Source: Scylla paramamosain
Taxonomy: Eukaryota > Arthropoda > Malacostraca > Decapoda > Portunidae
Length of the DNA stretch: 64,000 nucleotides
NCBI RefSeq assembly: GCF_035594125.1
Contig: NC_087185.1
Location: forward strand, 9,224,001 to 9,288,000
Direction of reading: 5' to 3'
In this document: one piece after another, positions 1 through 11,750 of the stretch
How positions within the stretch are numbered: position 1 is the stretch's first letter
Layout of the letters: each line of letters begins with the position of its first letter
Notes under the pieces: model-generated
What the model was told of the DNA's origin: nothing
Database searches by the model: none
The model's input: only the letters and a program-made list of their open reading frames with translations
Made by a program: the position numbers and the translations under genes

Positions 1-87
1 GCAGGACCAGTACAAGATCAGTACACTCAGTACAGGACAAATAGACTTGATACTTTTCCTGTACAACTGCTTCACATGTTCTTCTTT

Positions 88-248
<161 letters not shown>

Positions 249-251
<3 letters not shown>

Positions 252-558
252 AAATCATTAAATAATTTACTCTCAATATAACACTTAAATTATATTTAAT
301 ATAACATATTTAATTTTTATTTAAATCATTACTTTATATTTTCAATATAACACTTTAATAATTTTCAATCAGTATAACTAATTTTGATTTAAATCACGAT
401 TTTTCTTCTCTCAATATAATACTTAAATAATTTTTTATACAGTATATTTAATTTTGATTTAAATCATAATTTCTTTACCCTCAATATAACACTTAAATAA
501 TTTTTAATACAGTATATTTGATTTTGATTTAAATCATATTTTTTTACTCTGATTTAAA
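249..558. repeat. AT-rich ~70-bp tandem repeat, about 4.4 copies
   Basis: Units begin with TTTAAATCA at 249, 320, 388, 458 and 528, spaced 68-71 bp. Each contains CTCAATATAACACTTAAATA and, in later copies, ACAGTATATTTGATTTTGA. The two central copies are nearly identical and the outer ones more diverged. It is a non-coding minisatellite lying directly after the AT microsatellite. Confidence 0.85.
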
Positions 559-723
559 TTTATTTAAATTACTTGATTTATAACCCTGAATTATGTAGGT
601 CAATTTTTTCACTAACATTAGAAGATTAAGAAGTGTAAAAGAAAGGTTCACACATTTTTTTCTCCAGTATTAATTACTATTCTTCTTCAAAGCACTGGAA
701 TATATTAAGACAACTTCATGTAC
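559..723. other. non-coding; 5' part of intron 2 of the MTARC-like gene
   Basis: Downstream of exon 2 on the minus strand. The exon ends at a GTACAT donor whose complement is at 718-723. The next exon was not found in the remaining sequence and is presumably beyond the left edge. Confidence 0.4.
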
Positions 724-873
724 CTGTCCCTTGCTGCTTTATAGACCAGTCCCCTGAATTCAGCACTTGCAGAGTCAACAGAAAGTCCTTTGCATGACTT
801 GACTGGATAGACAAACACCTTCGTCACTTTACCCACACACTCCCACTTCATCTGCTTCAACTGCTCCAAGTCC
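724..873 (-). CDS. MTARC: exon 2 of mitochondrial amidoxime-reducing component-like gene (MOSC N-terminal domain)
   Basis: Read on the minus strand this 150-bp exon lies between a TTGTTCCCAG acceptor and a GTACAT donor, and joins in frame to the exon at 2197-2337. It encodes 49 complete codons plus two bases, including KVTKVFVYPVKSCKGL and a final ARD(R). The V..VFVYPVKSCKG motif followed by a GL...ARDR stretch is the signature of the MOSC N-terminal beta-barrel of mARC proteins. These are molybdenum-cofactor enzymes of the outer mitochondrial membrane that reduce N-hydroxylated compounds with cytochrome b5 and its reductase. The cofactor-binding MOSC domain itself must be in later exons to the left. 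Family assignment rests on the motif recalled from known mARC proteins. The enzyme role is inferred, as only the N-terminus is visible. Confidence 0.8.
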
Positions 874-2196
874 CTGGGAACAAATATTTGAGTTATAATG
901 ATTTTCTTTCTTTTGTATTAGATTCTTCTATTTTATATTCTTATTTAATTTTCTAAATACCAATCCAAGTTTTAGAAAATCTTAGTTGTAGATAATAATA
1001 ATGATAATAAAAAAATAAAAAAAATCTTGCTTACAAATAGTTTTATATTTCTATTCAAATTGTTTGATTAATCTATGGTACACAAGTAAAAAAATATGCT
1101 TAAACACAACTGATTGAATGCAACAATCTAATACTATGTTCATTTTTTAAAAGTATTGCCCTGACATTTACTTTAATTTTCATGAGACAACATCAAAACC
1201 CGAAATTTAACCTTTAATATTTTAGAGATCTCTTTGATAGACACGACTCATATATTCTAAGATATGGTCTTAGGTCTCACTTTATGTTGTATTTTGAACC
1301 CATGCATCATTTTGGGAATTATTTTTTTTAGAGTTAATCAAATTTTTCCCTTATTTCTGCTATACAAGGGCCTCCTCTGGCTTTAAAAATAATTCTACTG
1401 TTATGCAGTCAGCGTCATACATGATTAGAACTCCTGCCAATGTGAACATCACTTTGCACAAACTGGCAACTCGCTCCTTCTTGGTCCAAAAAAATCTACT
1501 GGGAGAATGACTACATGGCAACTTAAGGTTAGCCTCTCATATGTTTTTGAAAGCATAGAATAACAGATTCAGTGTCTGACATATCAACATAAGGAAGAGT
1601 TATCTTTTGTGACCGTTCTTCGCTTTGGGTAACAAAACAGCTGTTTGTTTTAAGCAAAGCATTCTACCGAAGTGATGTGTGATGCCTGGAATATATACGG
1701 AGCATGATTACATAGTGCGAGTATTAGTTTCACTAGAATGGTGAAAACAAATATAAAAAAAATAATCTGTATAACTATTGGCAGTGAAAAGACTGCAAGT
1801 GTGCTGGTGAATAAATAGCGAAAAGACTGCAAGTGTGCTGGTGAATAAATAGCATGATGTGAGATGTGAGGATATGCCTGGAATACATATATAGAGGTGG
1901 CCTGCCCCCCACCATTTATTTATTTATTTATTTATTTATCTATTTTATTTGTTTTTATAGCTGTAAGCTGAGGATATAGCTTCACCTGTCTCTTGATACC
2001 ATGTAAGGTGTTGTCACACATTTTGGGGTAGCTCATCACCATGTTTGTGGTAAGGCACATCCTTGCATCCCTCATCTCTCCATTTCTTCTTGAATGAATG
2101 AATGAATGACAACTGTATTGTGTTTTTTTATACTCAAGGGGAATCAGCACACTACCCAAATTCATCTGTCATACAGGAGAAAAAGGAAAAACTTAC
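874..2196 (-). other. intron 1 of the MTARC-like gene
   Basis: A 1323-bp intron with a consensus GTAAGT donor (complement at 2191-2196) and a CCCAG acceptor at 874-878. It is AT-rich. It contains a 34-bp tandem duplication, a TTTA tetranucleotide run near 1914-1942 and a short GAAT run near 2091-2108. No other coding signal is visible. Confidence 0.7.
1786..1853. repeat. perfect 34-bp tandem duplication
   Basis: Two identical adjacent copies start at 1786 and 1820 with GAAAAGACTGCAAGTGTGCT. Identity of the copies suggests a recent slippage or unequal exchange event inside the intron. A looser copy of the sequence at 1680 (TGCCTGGAATA) recurs at 1875. Confidence 0.9.
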
Positions 2197-2337
2197 TGAA
2201 TTCGAGGAATCATCTTTCTAGTTCTTTTTTTCTTTGAAGAAGTCCATGTTTGCCATAGTACATAGATGCCAAGTGAAGTCCCAAGTACAAGGAGGGTAAC
2301 TGCTGTCAGATTTCTTGATAATTCCATATCACAATGT
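2197..2337 (-). CDS. MTARC: first coding exon of mitochondrial amidoxime-reducing component-like gene (membrane anchor)
   Basis: The coding part runs from an ATG at 2327 (minus strand) to a GTAAGT donor: 43 codons plus two bases, completed in frame by exon 2. The peptide starts MELSRN and has one hydrophobic segment (LTAVTLLVLGTSLGIYVLW, residues 7-25) followed by a basic stretch SKKKRTRK. This matches the short N-terminal signal anchor that holds mARC proteins in the outer mitochondrial membrane. Just upstream of the ATG lies a pyrimidine-rich tract ending CTTTTCCAG (complement of 2338-2346). The ATG exon is therefore probably preceded by a separate untranslated exon further right. The start is the first ATG after that acceptor. 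Confidence 0.8.
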
Positions 2338-3308
2338 CTGGAAAAGAGAAAGACATCTGAACCTGCTTTTTTTTAATGTCAAGCAAACTCAGATGTTGAA
2401 ACAATACAGTCCCAAGAGTATGGTTATGATGTGTAGAAAAATTAATTAAAATACAGAAAATCAAGAAAATACAACAAAACACTAAAAGAGAAAAGAAAGG
2501 TACAGTAAATGTGAGTGCATAAATAAACAGCATCCTTTAGGTAGTAAATCCTTCCCTAAATCACCTTGTACAGATTCCAGTACTTTGATACCTGAACTAA
2601 GTTGGCAAATTTAGAAACAACAGCAATATGAAACTCTAAAAGCAATTTGTTATTGTGTTTTTGAAGCTTAGGACAGAATCCCTGACCAGAAGATTTTTCA
2701 AATACCCAAACTGTTTGGCTGTTAGGAGATTGCTGGGTGGTAAATAGAGAAAATTACCTGGCTCAAGCAAGGCATGGCAAGTGGTAGATCTGACTGTCCT
2801 AACTAAAGCCTGAGAGAGATTGCTGAGATGAGAAAGTTATTGTTAATTCAAAGCATCAAAATCTATGAAGATAAAATATTTTTCTAGAAATTTGAAAGAT
2901 GGCATCTGAAAATTTACCTAAAATATGTTATAATGTAAAATGATTATGTAAGTACAACAGTGGCACCATTACATTGCTCCATTAATGTTTCCAATGACTC
3001 CTTACTTTGCTGGTGAAGACTGATATGGATATAGTTTGCTTACTGTTGTGTATGTCTAAAAAAGTTTTAGACAGTGCCCTCCTATTGTTAATTCACAAAT
3101 TCACATTAAAAACTGAGGTGCCTCCCAGAGCCCAAGTCCACAAATTGTGTGTACAGTACGGCTTCTTTCACACAGTGAGCCCCGGAACACTTCCTATGCA
3201 CCTCGGGAAGTAGTTTTTATATGTGAGTGAAATATATAAAAGTTGTTTTTTTGTCCAAACATAAGCTCAGCTTGTTTGTTGTATCAAAACTATTGAACAA
3301 TAAGCATT
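2338..3308. other. no supported gene; probable first intron of the MTARC-like gene
   Basis: AT-rich sequence with only short open frames and no recognisable domains or repeats. If the ATG exon is preceded by an untranslated exon, this stretch is intronic. Confidence 0.4.
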
Positions 3309-3553
3309 TTATTTTGAACACTTTATTATGAGGCACGTTTTATTTGCAAGATATACAAAAGACACTACAAGGATATTATTCCGTGCTATCCCGTCAGGGA
3401 GGATGTTATGGCACCATGCCAGTTTGACTCCAACTGTCAGCATGGAAAGTTTGTGATCAACATTTCTTGTTATGTCTTTGAACATGGCAGCTTTCATTTT
3501 CACAACCTTGAAGTCTGGCACTAATTCATTGTACTTTACTAGCATTTCTTCTT
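3309..3553 (-). other. possible orphan exon or decayed coding fragment, unknown function
   Basis: A 78-codon minus-strand frame (starting MLVKYNELVPDF) is preceded by an acceptor-like TTACCAG. Its 3' end is followed by AATAAA-type signals near 3300-3345, the layout of a terminal exon. It lies upstream of the MTARC-like coding exons on the same strand, so it would have to be nested in an intron or be a retro- or transposon fragment. I do not recognise the protein. Codons look more like coding sequence than the neighbours, but evidence is weak. Confidence 0.2.
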
Positions 3554-3611
3554 CTGGTAAGATTCAAATTAAGACAACCGTAAGATTATGTTAGATCGGT
3601 GTTTTTAGGGA

Positions 3612-3771
3612 GATGTCCAGGTTAGGTTAGGTGATGATTGATGAGGTAATGCTAGATTAGGTTATATCAAGTAGTGTGAGATGAGGTTAGGTAATGCTAG
3701 GTTAGGTTAGGTACTGCTTGATTAGGTTAGGTAATGCTAGGTTAGGTTAGATTAAGTTAGGCTAGAAATTT
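3612..3771 (+). repeat. degenerate interstitial TTAGG-type repeats
   Basis: Repeated AGGTTAGGTTAGGT blocks are interrupted by AATGCTAG, ACTGCTTGAT and similar spacers. TTAGG is the canonical arthropod telomere repeat, and here it forms a short, degenerate interstitial tract. The same motif recurs near 31370-31420, 32980-33030, 34080-34112 and 35113-35160. Confidence 0.65.
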
Positions 3772-5376
<1,605 letters not shown>

Positions 5377-5811
5377 TCAAAATTTTACAATGTATTTTAT
5401 TTCACACCATTTTACGAGGGTTATATTTGACCACTGGAGTTCAATTTTTATAATATTCTCTGCACTAACATTTAATAATTCAAGAAAGGGTACAATGGAG
5501 TCTTTTACCACACGCAGAGTATTTCCAACATTGAACAGTGACATGGTTCTCAACACTCGCACATTGTCTGGGAGCCTTTGGCGAAGTTCTTTGATAAGAG
5601 TTGACATAAAATATAAACAATATGCCCGTAAGTTTCCCCCTAGATTCGCAGACACATGCTTGGGTAGGTCTGATAACAGTTTCTCAGTTTCGTACCCAAG
5701 ATACACTTTGGGGAACACATACTTGTCCAGGTTGCAGGTGAAGGGATCTTTGTGATGCAGGTTAGATGGCAGTATCACTCTGTTTACTAGAGTTTCAATC
5801 AGCAGTGTCAA
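5377..5811 (-). pseudogene. hAT-like transposase-derived fragment (tentative)
   Basis: An open frame of 144 codons with no ATG start, continuing upstream without a stop toward 5854. It includes CLYFMSTLIKELRQRLPDNV followed by a VLRTMSLFNVGN stretch. A cysteine/phenylalanine segment followed by ELxxRLPxN is reminiscent of the internal helical part of domesticated hAT-type transposases (KIAA1586/ZMYM-like). This is recalled similarity and not a search result. No catalytic motif or C-terminal dimerisation domain is seen. It is probably the residue of a decayed element; an unrelated host exon cannot be excluded. Confidence 0.35.
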
Positions 5812-5854
5812 ATCATCTAATAATTTTGAGGGGTCGCGGTTGTTAGATTCAAAT

Positions 5855-5870
5855 CAGGGCCGGATTTACA
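5855..5870 (+). mobile_element. candidate hAT-type terminal motif CAGGGCCGGATTTACA
   Basis: CAGGGCCGGATTTA resembles the terminal inverted repeats of several hAT families and is followed by the GGGCCC-rich sequence often found at such ends. No matching opposite end is visible in the window, and LINE copy 1 lies 250 bp to the right. A truncated element is possible. Confidence 0.3.
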
Positions 5871-6118
5871 TGTTGCGGGGTCCCGGGCCCTGAAACTATG
5901 CCGGGCCCCTGTCAGATTCACACCCCACTAGCATTTAGTGAATTTGTCATATACTAATAATCATGTCCAACTACTCACTAGATGTAACGTAGGAAAATTA
6001 GGAAACCAAATTTTATAATGCATGTAATAATACAGTCTTTTATTTAAGAGAAGTTATTTACCCAAAGTACTACATCACAATGTGTAAGAGCGGCACTGAG
6101 AAAATCAACAAAATCCTC
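5871..6118. other. no supported gene
   Basis: AT-rich sequence between the hAT-like end and LINE copy 1. No satellite monomer is present here, so LINE copy 1 marks the left edge of the satellite domain. Confidence 0.4.
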
Positions 6119-6138
6119 TTTTTTTTTTTATGTAGGAG

Positions 6139-6163
6139 GGACACTGGCCAAGGGCCAGTGTCC
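6139..6163. repeat. perfect hairpin, 11-bp arms, in the LINE copy 1 3' end
   Basis: GGACACTGGCC, loop AAG, GGCCAGTGTCC. Sister copies have only the left arm followed by an A-rich tail (GGCAATAAAA), so the right arm is unique to this copy. This is consistent with fold-back synthesis at the 3' end. Confidence 0.85.
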
Positions 6164-7329
6164 AATAAAAAGAAAAAAAGAAAAAGCCCACTGAGATGCC
6201 AGTCCCACAAAAGGGTCCAAAGCGAGAGTAAAAAAAAAAAAAAAAAGGAAGGATAAATGTCTTGCAACCTCCCACTTGAAGGAATTCAAGTCATAGGAAG
6301 GTGGATATACAGAAGCAGACAGGGAGTTCCAAAGTTTACCAGAGAAAGGAATGAATGCCTGAGAATACTGGTTAACTCTTGCATTAGAGAGGTGGACAGA
6401 ATAGGGGTGAGAGAAAGAAGAAAGTCTTGTGCAGCGAGGCCGCGGGAGGAGGGAAGGTATGCAGTTAGCAAGATCAGAAGAGCAGTTAGCATGAAAATAG
6501 CGGCAGAAGACAGCTAGAGATGCAACATTGCGGCGATGAAAGAGAGGTTGAAGGCAGTCAACTAGAGAAGAGGAGTTGATGAGACGAAAAGCTTTTGATT
6601 CCACCCTGTCTAGAAGAGCGGCATAAGTGGAACTCCCCAAATATGTGAAGCATACTCCATACATGAACGGATAAGGCCCTTGTACAGAGTTAGCAGCTTG
6701 GGGGATGAGAAAAACTGGCGGAGACGTCTCAGAACACCTAACTTTATAGAAGCTGTTTTAGCTAGAGATGAGATGTAAAGTTTCCAGTTCAGATTATAAG
6801 TAAAGGACAGCCCAAGGGTGTCCAGTATTGAAGAAGGGGACAGTTCACTGTCATTGAAGAGGGGATAGTTGTCTGGAAGATTGTGTTGAGTTGACAGATG
6901 GAGGAATTAAAGTTTTTGAGGCATTGAACAATACCAAGTTTGCTCTGCCCCAATCAGAAATTTTAGAAAGATCAGAAGTCAGGCGTTCTGTGGCTTTCCT
7001 GCATGAAATATTTATTTCCTGGAGGGTTGGACGTCTCTGAAAAGACGTGGAAAAGTGCAGGGTGGTATCATCAGCGCAAGAGTGGATAGGACAAGAAGTT
7101 TGGTTTAGAAGGTCATTGATGAATAATAAAAAGAGAGTGGGTGACAAGAAAGGACCCAGAGGAACACCACTGTTAATAGGTTTAGGAGAAGAACAGTGAC
7201 TGTCTACCACAGCAGCAATAGAACGGTCAGAAAGAAAACTTGAGATGAAGTTACAGAGAGAAGGATAAAAGTTGTAGGAGGGTAGTTTGAAAATCGAGGC
7301 TTTGTGCCAGACTCTATCAAAAGCTTTTG

Positions 7330-7348
7330 ATATATATATATATATATA
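7330..7348. repeat. (TA)n microsatellite within LINE RT
   Basis: Replaces GATATGTCCAAGGCA of sister copy 3 with a TA run, directly after SKAFD on the coding strand. It is a small new microsatellite grown from a GATAT seed. Confidence 0.8.
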
Positions 7349-8732
7349 AGGCACCAGCAAAAGTTTCACCAAAATCTCTAAAAGAGAATGACCAAGACTC
7401 AGTAAGGAAAGCCAGAAGAGCAGCCTTGACAGAACCCATACTGGCGATCAGATAGAAGGTTGTGAAGTGATAGATGTTTAAGAATCCTCGTGTTGAGGAT
7501 AAATTCAAACTTTAGATAGGCAGGAAATTAAAGCAATAAGACGGTAGTTTGAGGAATTGCAACGGTTATCCTTTTTAGGAACAGGCTGAATGTAGGCAAA
7601 TTTCCAGCTAGAAGGAAAGGTAGATGTTGACAGACAGAGCTGAAAGAGTTTGACTAGGCAAGGTGCAAGCACGGAGGCACAGTTTCGGAGAGCAATAGTC
7701 ATCAGATCCATAAGCCTTCCGAGGGTTTAGGCCAGCGAGGGCATGGAAAACATCACTGCGAAGAATTTTAATAGGTAGCATGAAGTAGTCAGAGGGTGGA
7801 GGAGAGGGAGGAACAAGCCCTGAATCGTCTGAGGTAGAGTTTTTAGCAAAGGTTTGAGCGAAGAGTTCAGCTTTAGAGATAGATGTGATAGCAGTGGTGC
7901 CATCTGATTGAAATAAGGGAGGGAAAGAAGAAGAAGCAAAGTTATTGGAGATATTTTTGGCTAGATGCCATAAGTCACGAGGGGAGTTAGATCTTCAAAA
8001 ATTTTGACACTTTCTATTAGTGAAAGAGTACTTCGTTAGTTGGAGAACAGACTTGGCATGGTTCCGGGCAGAAGTATACACCGCATGAGATTCTGGTGAT
8101 GGAAGGCTTAAGTACCTTTTGTGGGCAACCTCTCTATCATGTATAGCACGAGAAAAAACTGTTAAAACAAGGTTTGGAAGGTTTAAGTCGAGAAAAAGAG
8201 TGAAGAATGTATGCCTCCATGCCAGACATTATCACCTCTGTTATGCGCTCGGCACACAAAGACAGGTCTCTGACACAGAAGCAGTAGTCATTCCAAGGAA
8301 AATCAGCAAAATACCTCCTCAGGTTCCCTCAACTAGCAGAGATAAAACGCCAGAGGCACCTTCGCTTAGGGGGATCCTGAGGAGGGATTGGAGTGATAGG
8401 ACAAGATACAGATATGAGATTGTGATCGGAGGAGCCCAACTAAGAAGAGAGGTGACAGCATAAGCAGAAGGATTAGAGGTCAGGAAAAAGTCAAGAATGT
8501 TGGGCGTATCCCCAAGACAGTCAGTAATATGAGTAAGGTGTTGCACCAATTGCTCTAGGTCGTGGAGGATAACAAAGTTGAAGGCTAGTTCACCAGGATG
8601 GTCAGTGAAGGGAGAGGAAAGCCAAAGCTGGTGGTGAACATTGAGGTCTTCAAGAATGGAGATCTCTGCAAAAGGGAATAGTCAGAATGTGCTCCACTTT
8701 GGAAGTTAAGTAGGCAAAGAATTTCTTATAGT

Positions 8733-9452
8733 CAGAGGAGTTAGGTGGCAAATGTATGCATGTAGGCAAACTTCCAGCAAGAAAGAAAGGTAGATGTTGA
8801 CAGACAGAGTTGAAAGAGTTCGACTAGGCAAGGTGCAAACATAGAGGCACAGTTTCGGAGAACAATAGGAGGGGCCCCATCAGGTCCATAAGCCTTCCGA
8901 GGGTTTAGGCCAGCAAGGGCATGGAAAACATCATTGCGAAGAATTTCAATAGGTAGTATGAAGTAGTCAGAGGGTGGAGGAGAGGGAGGAACAAGCCCTG
9001 AACTGTCCAAGGTAGAGTTTTTAGGAAAGGTTTGAGTGAAGAGTTCAGCTTTAGAGATAGATGTGATAGCAGTGGTGCCATCTGGCTGAAATAGAGGAGG
9101 GAAAGAAGAAGCAAAGTTATTTGAGATATTTTTTGGCTAGATGCCATAAGTCACGAGGGGAGTTAGATCTTGAAAGATTTTGGCACTTTTTATTAATGAA
9201 GGAGTTTTTGGATAGTTGGAGAACAGACTTGGCATGGTTCCGGAGAGAAATATTAAGTGCATGAGATTCTGGAGATGGAAGGCTTAAGTACGTTTTGTGG
9301 GCCACCTCTTTATCACGTATAGCACGAGAACAAGCTGCGTTAAACCAAGGTTTGGAAGGTTTAGGATGAGAAAAAGAGTGAGGAATGTACGCCTCCACGA
9401 CAGACACTATCATCTCTGTTATGTGCTCAGCACACAACAGAGGAGTTAGGTG
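8733..9452 (-). mobile_element. ~690-bp internal LINE fragment inserted in LINE copy 1 with 15-bp direct repeats
   Basis: CAGAGGAGTTAGGTG occurs at 8733-8747 and again at 9438-9452. Joining the outer sequences across one copy restores the endonuclease sequence seen in copies 2 and 4. The inserted piece is minus-strand sequence from the endonuclease-RT linker to the start of the RT, with no 5' end and no poly(A) end. It differs from the host element by many substitutions and keeps a short stretch the host has lost, so it came from another family member and is not a simple tandem duplication. Confidence 0.75.
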
Positions 9453-10108
9453 ATAGGTATACATCACAGGTAAATTTAGTTTAAGAGTGGCTCTGTAGTC
9501 GTAGCCAGAGGGTGGAAAACTCGAAAGATTTAAGAGCGTGGGCACGAGAGCAGGTTAAGTCGTTGCGCACATAAACGCAACGTCCAGCTTTGGATCGAAA
9601 ATGAGGATAGAGAAAGTAGGAGGGAACAGAAAAGGTTCTACTGTCAGTTGGTTCAGACACCTGAGTTTCAGTGAGGAAAAGAAGATGAGGTTCAGAAGAG
9701 GAGAGGTGGTGTTCTACAGATTGAAAATTAGATCTTAGATCACGAATGTTGTGGAAGTTAATGGAGAAAAAGTTAAGACACTTAGGGTCGTTGTCAGAAG
9801 AGCAGTCCGACCTGGGGACGTTTGTGGTCCCCTCGCGAGATGGGGACTCCGAGGCTTGTGTAGGAGTCGCCATTATAATTTTGAATTTTTGAGTGAAGGG
9901 TGTGTGTGTTATTAGGTGCTTGTAGTTTTGTGCGGAGGAAGAGAGTGGTCTCTAGAGGGTAAACTATAACTGCCCCCTTGTGTTGTGAGACACAAAGGGA
10001 AACGTTCAGAGAGGTCACAGCTGGGTTTCATGATAAGTTCACAGCATTCAGTGCTTTAGACCTCACTGGGAGTAATTATCGTTTCGGCTGGTGCCTACTG
10101 CCTTTTCG

Positions 10109-11750
10109 TATGAGTGTGTTAGGTACCAAAACGCTAAAAAGCATGGAAATCACTCCATATGGGAATACAAAACAACATTAAGAAAAAAAAAACGTATCTT
10201 TTGAATGTTTCGAGTTTTTACGTACCAGAACGCTAAAACGCATGTAAATCCCTCATTATGGAGAAACCGAATAACTTAAAAAAAAAAAAAGTTTTTATCT
10301 TTTTACGCAAAAAAAAACAAAAAAAACGCCAAACTGCATGGAAAGTATCCTACATTGGGAAACAAAATGATATTACGAGGAACGTTAATTTCGAATGTTT
10401 TTGAGATTTTACGTACCTAAACACGAAAAATCATGAATAACAATCTATATGTAGAAACAGACCAACATTACCAAAGAACGTGTATTTTCAGCGTATTCTT
10501 AGGTTCTAAAACGTCAAAATGCATGTAAAGCATTCTATATGGGGAAAAGAAACAAAATTTCCAGAAATGTGTCTTTTGAATGTTTATGAGCGTATTAGGC
10601 ATGGAAACGATAAAAAAAAAGTATGGAAAGCATAGGGGAAAAGAAAACAACGTTACCGAAAACGTATCTTTTGAATGTTTTTCAGCTACTTCCTAACCGC
10701 TAAAACCCATGCAAGACCTATGGAGAAAGAATATAATATTCCCCTCCCCACAAAAAAAAGTATTTTTAAGTGTTTTTTAGTTTGTTACGTTCATAACGCC
10801 AGAATGTCTGGAAAGTACCCTATATGGGGAAAGGAAAGAACATTACAAGGAACGTGTACTATAAGTTATTTCAAGTTCTTTAGGTACCAAAACACGAAAA
10901 TGCATGCATAACACTCTATATGGAGAAATAGAACATTACCAAAAACGTGTATATACGAGTGTATTTCACAATGTTAGGTCCCAAAAAGCTAAATTGCATG
11001 CAAAGCATCCTATATTGGGAAAGGAACTGAGATTTTTAGAAACGTGTCTTTTGATAATCTATGAACATGCTAATCACCAAAACGCCAAAAATCATGGAAA
11101 ACAAATCGACATTACCAAAAACATCTCTTTCCAGGGTTTTGAGATATTTATGGAACAAAACGCTAAAACTCAAGTAAAACACTCTATGGAAAACAAAATA
11201 ATTAACAAAAGTAATTTTAGTGTTTTTGAGCTTGCTACGTATATAAACCCCCAAAAACGTACAATTTACTCTATATGGGGAAACGAAAACACATTACGAG
11301 AAATATTTATTATGAGTGTTTTTGAGCTTCTTAGGTACCAAAACACTAAAAGACATGAATAGCACTATATATGGAGAAAGAGAACAACATTACTAAAAAG
11401 AGATTATTTTCACTGTATTTCACATTATGTGCTTTAACGCCGAAATGCGTGCAAAACACCCTGTATTCGGAAAGGAAATGATATTTCGAGAAACATGTCT
11501 TTTAAGTGTTTATGAGCGTGTTACGTACCAAAAAGCTAAAAATCATGAAAAGTACCCTATATGGAAAAAGAAAACAGCATTACTAAAAACGTGTCTTTGA
11601 GTGTTTTGAGCTACATCAGTACCAAACCGTTAAAACGCATGCCCACGAAAGTTTATGGAAAACACAATAACATTAAAAAAAAAAAGTATTTTGAGTGTTT
11701 TTGAGCTTGTTACGTACAAAAAAACTCAAAATGCATGGAAAGTACCCTAT
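10109..11750 (+). repeat. satellite block 1: ~96-bp monomers in 5-type order
   Basis: About 17 monomers, starting within a C-type monomer and ending within an E-type monomer split by LINE copy 2. Typical cores are GTACCAAAACGCTAAAACGC and ATGCAAAGTACCCTATATGG. The types follow the order A-B-C-D-E with single-base indels. Several short open frames here are translations of the monomer. Confidence 0.9.

Larger units (their letters stand above)
6240..9873 (-). pseudogene. LINE copy 1 endonuclease-reverse transcriptase ORF remnant
   Basis: The ATG at 9873 opens a frame (MATPTQASESPS..., then the endonuclease start with FLTETQVSE) that runs to about 9481 before breaking. Further pieces are an RT thumb/palm frame at 6851-7372, with SKAFDRVWHK and a CADD box, and the C-terminal tail at 6128-6664 (FIPFSGKLWNSL). 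Relative to sister copies the frame has several frameshifts. It also has a small deletion removing the GGVPP equivalent near 7700 and an AT microsatellite inside the RT (7330-7348). It cannot encode an active polymerase. Confidence 0.85.
6119..10108 (-). mobile_element. LINE copy 1 (single-ORF non-LTR retrotransposon), full 5' end, interrupted
   Basis: On the minus strand the element starts at a GGCAGTAGGCACC 5' end near 10102 and finishes at a 3' poly(A) (T run at 6119-6129). It has a ~230-bp leader, then one ORF with an AP-type endonuclease, a reverse transcriptase and a C-terminal tail. A segment near 8748-9452 is foreign to the linear order; without it the element is about 3.29 kb, like copies 2 and 3. 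The RT active-site box reads CADD instead of YADD and the frame is broken many times. The left flank is non-satellite DNA and the right flank is a C-type satellite monomer. Confidence 0.9.

Noticed and set aside
8741..9147. Second independent LINE copy between 8.7 and 10.1 kb
   Set aside because: The outer sequences join perfectly across a 15-bp repeat into one element, so this is an inserted internal fragment in a single host copy.
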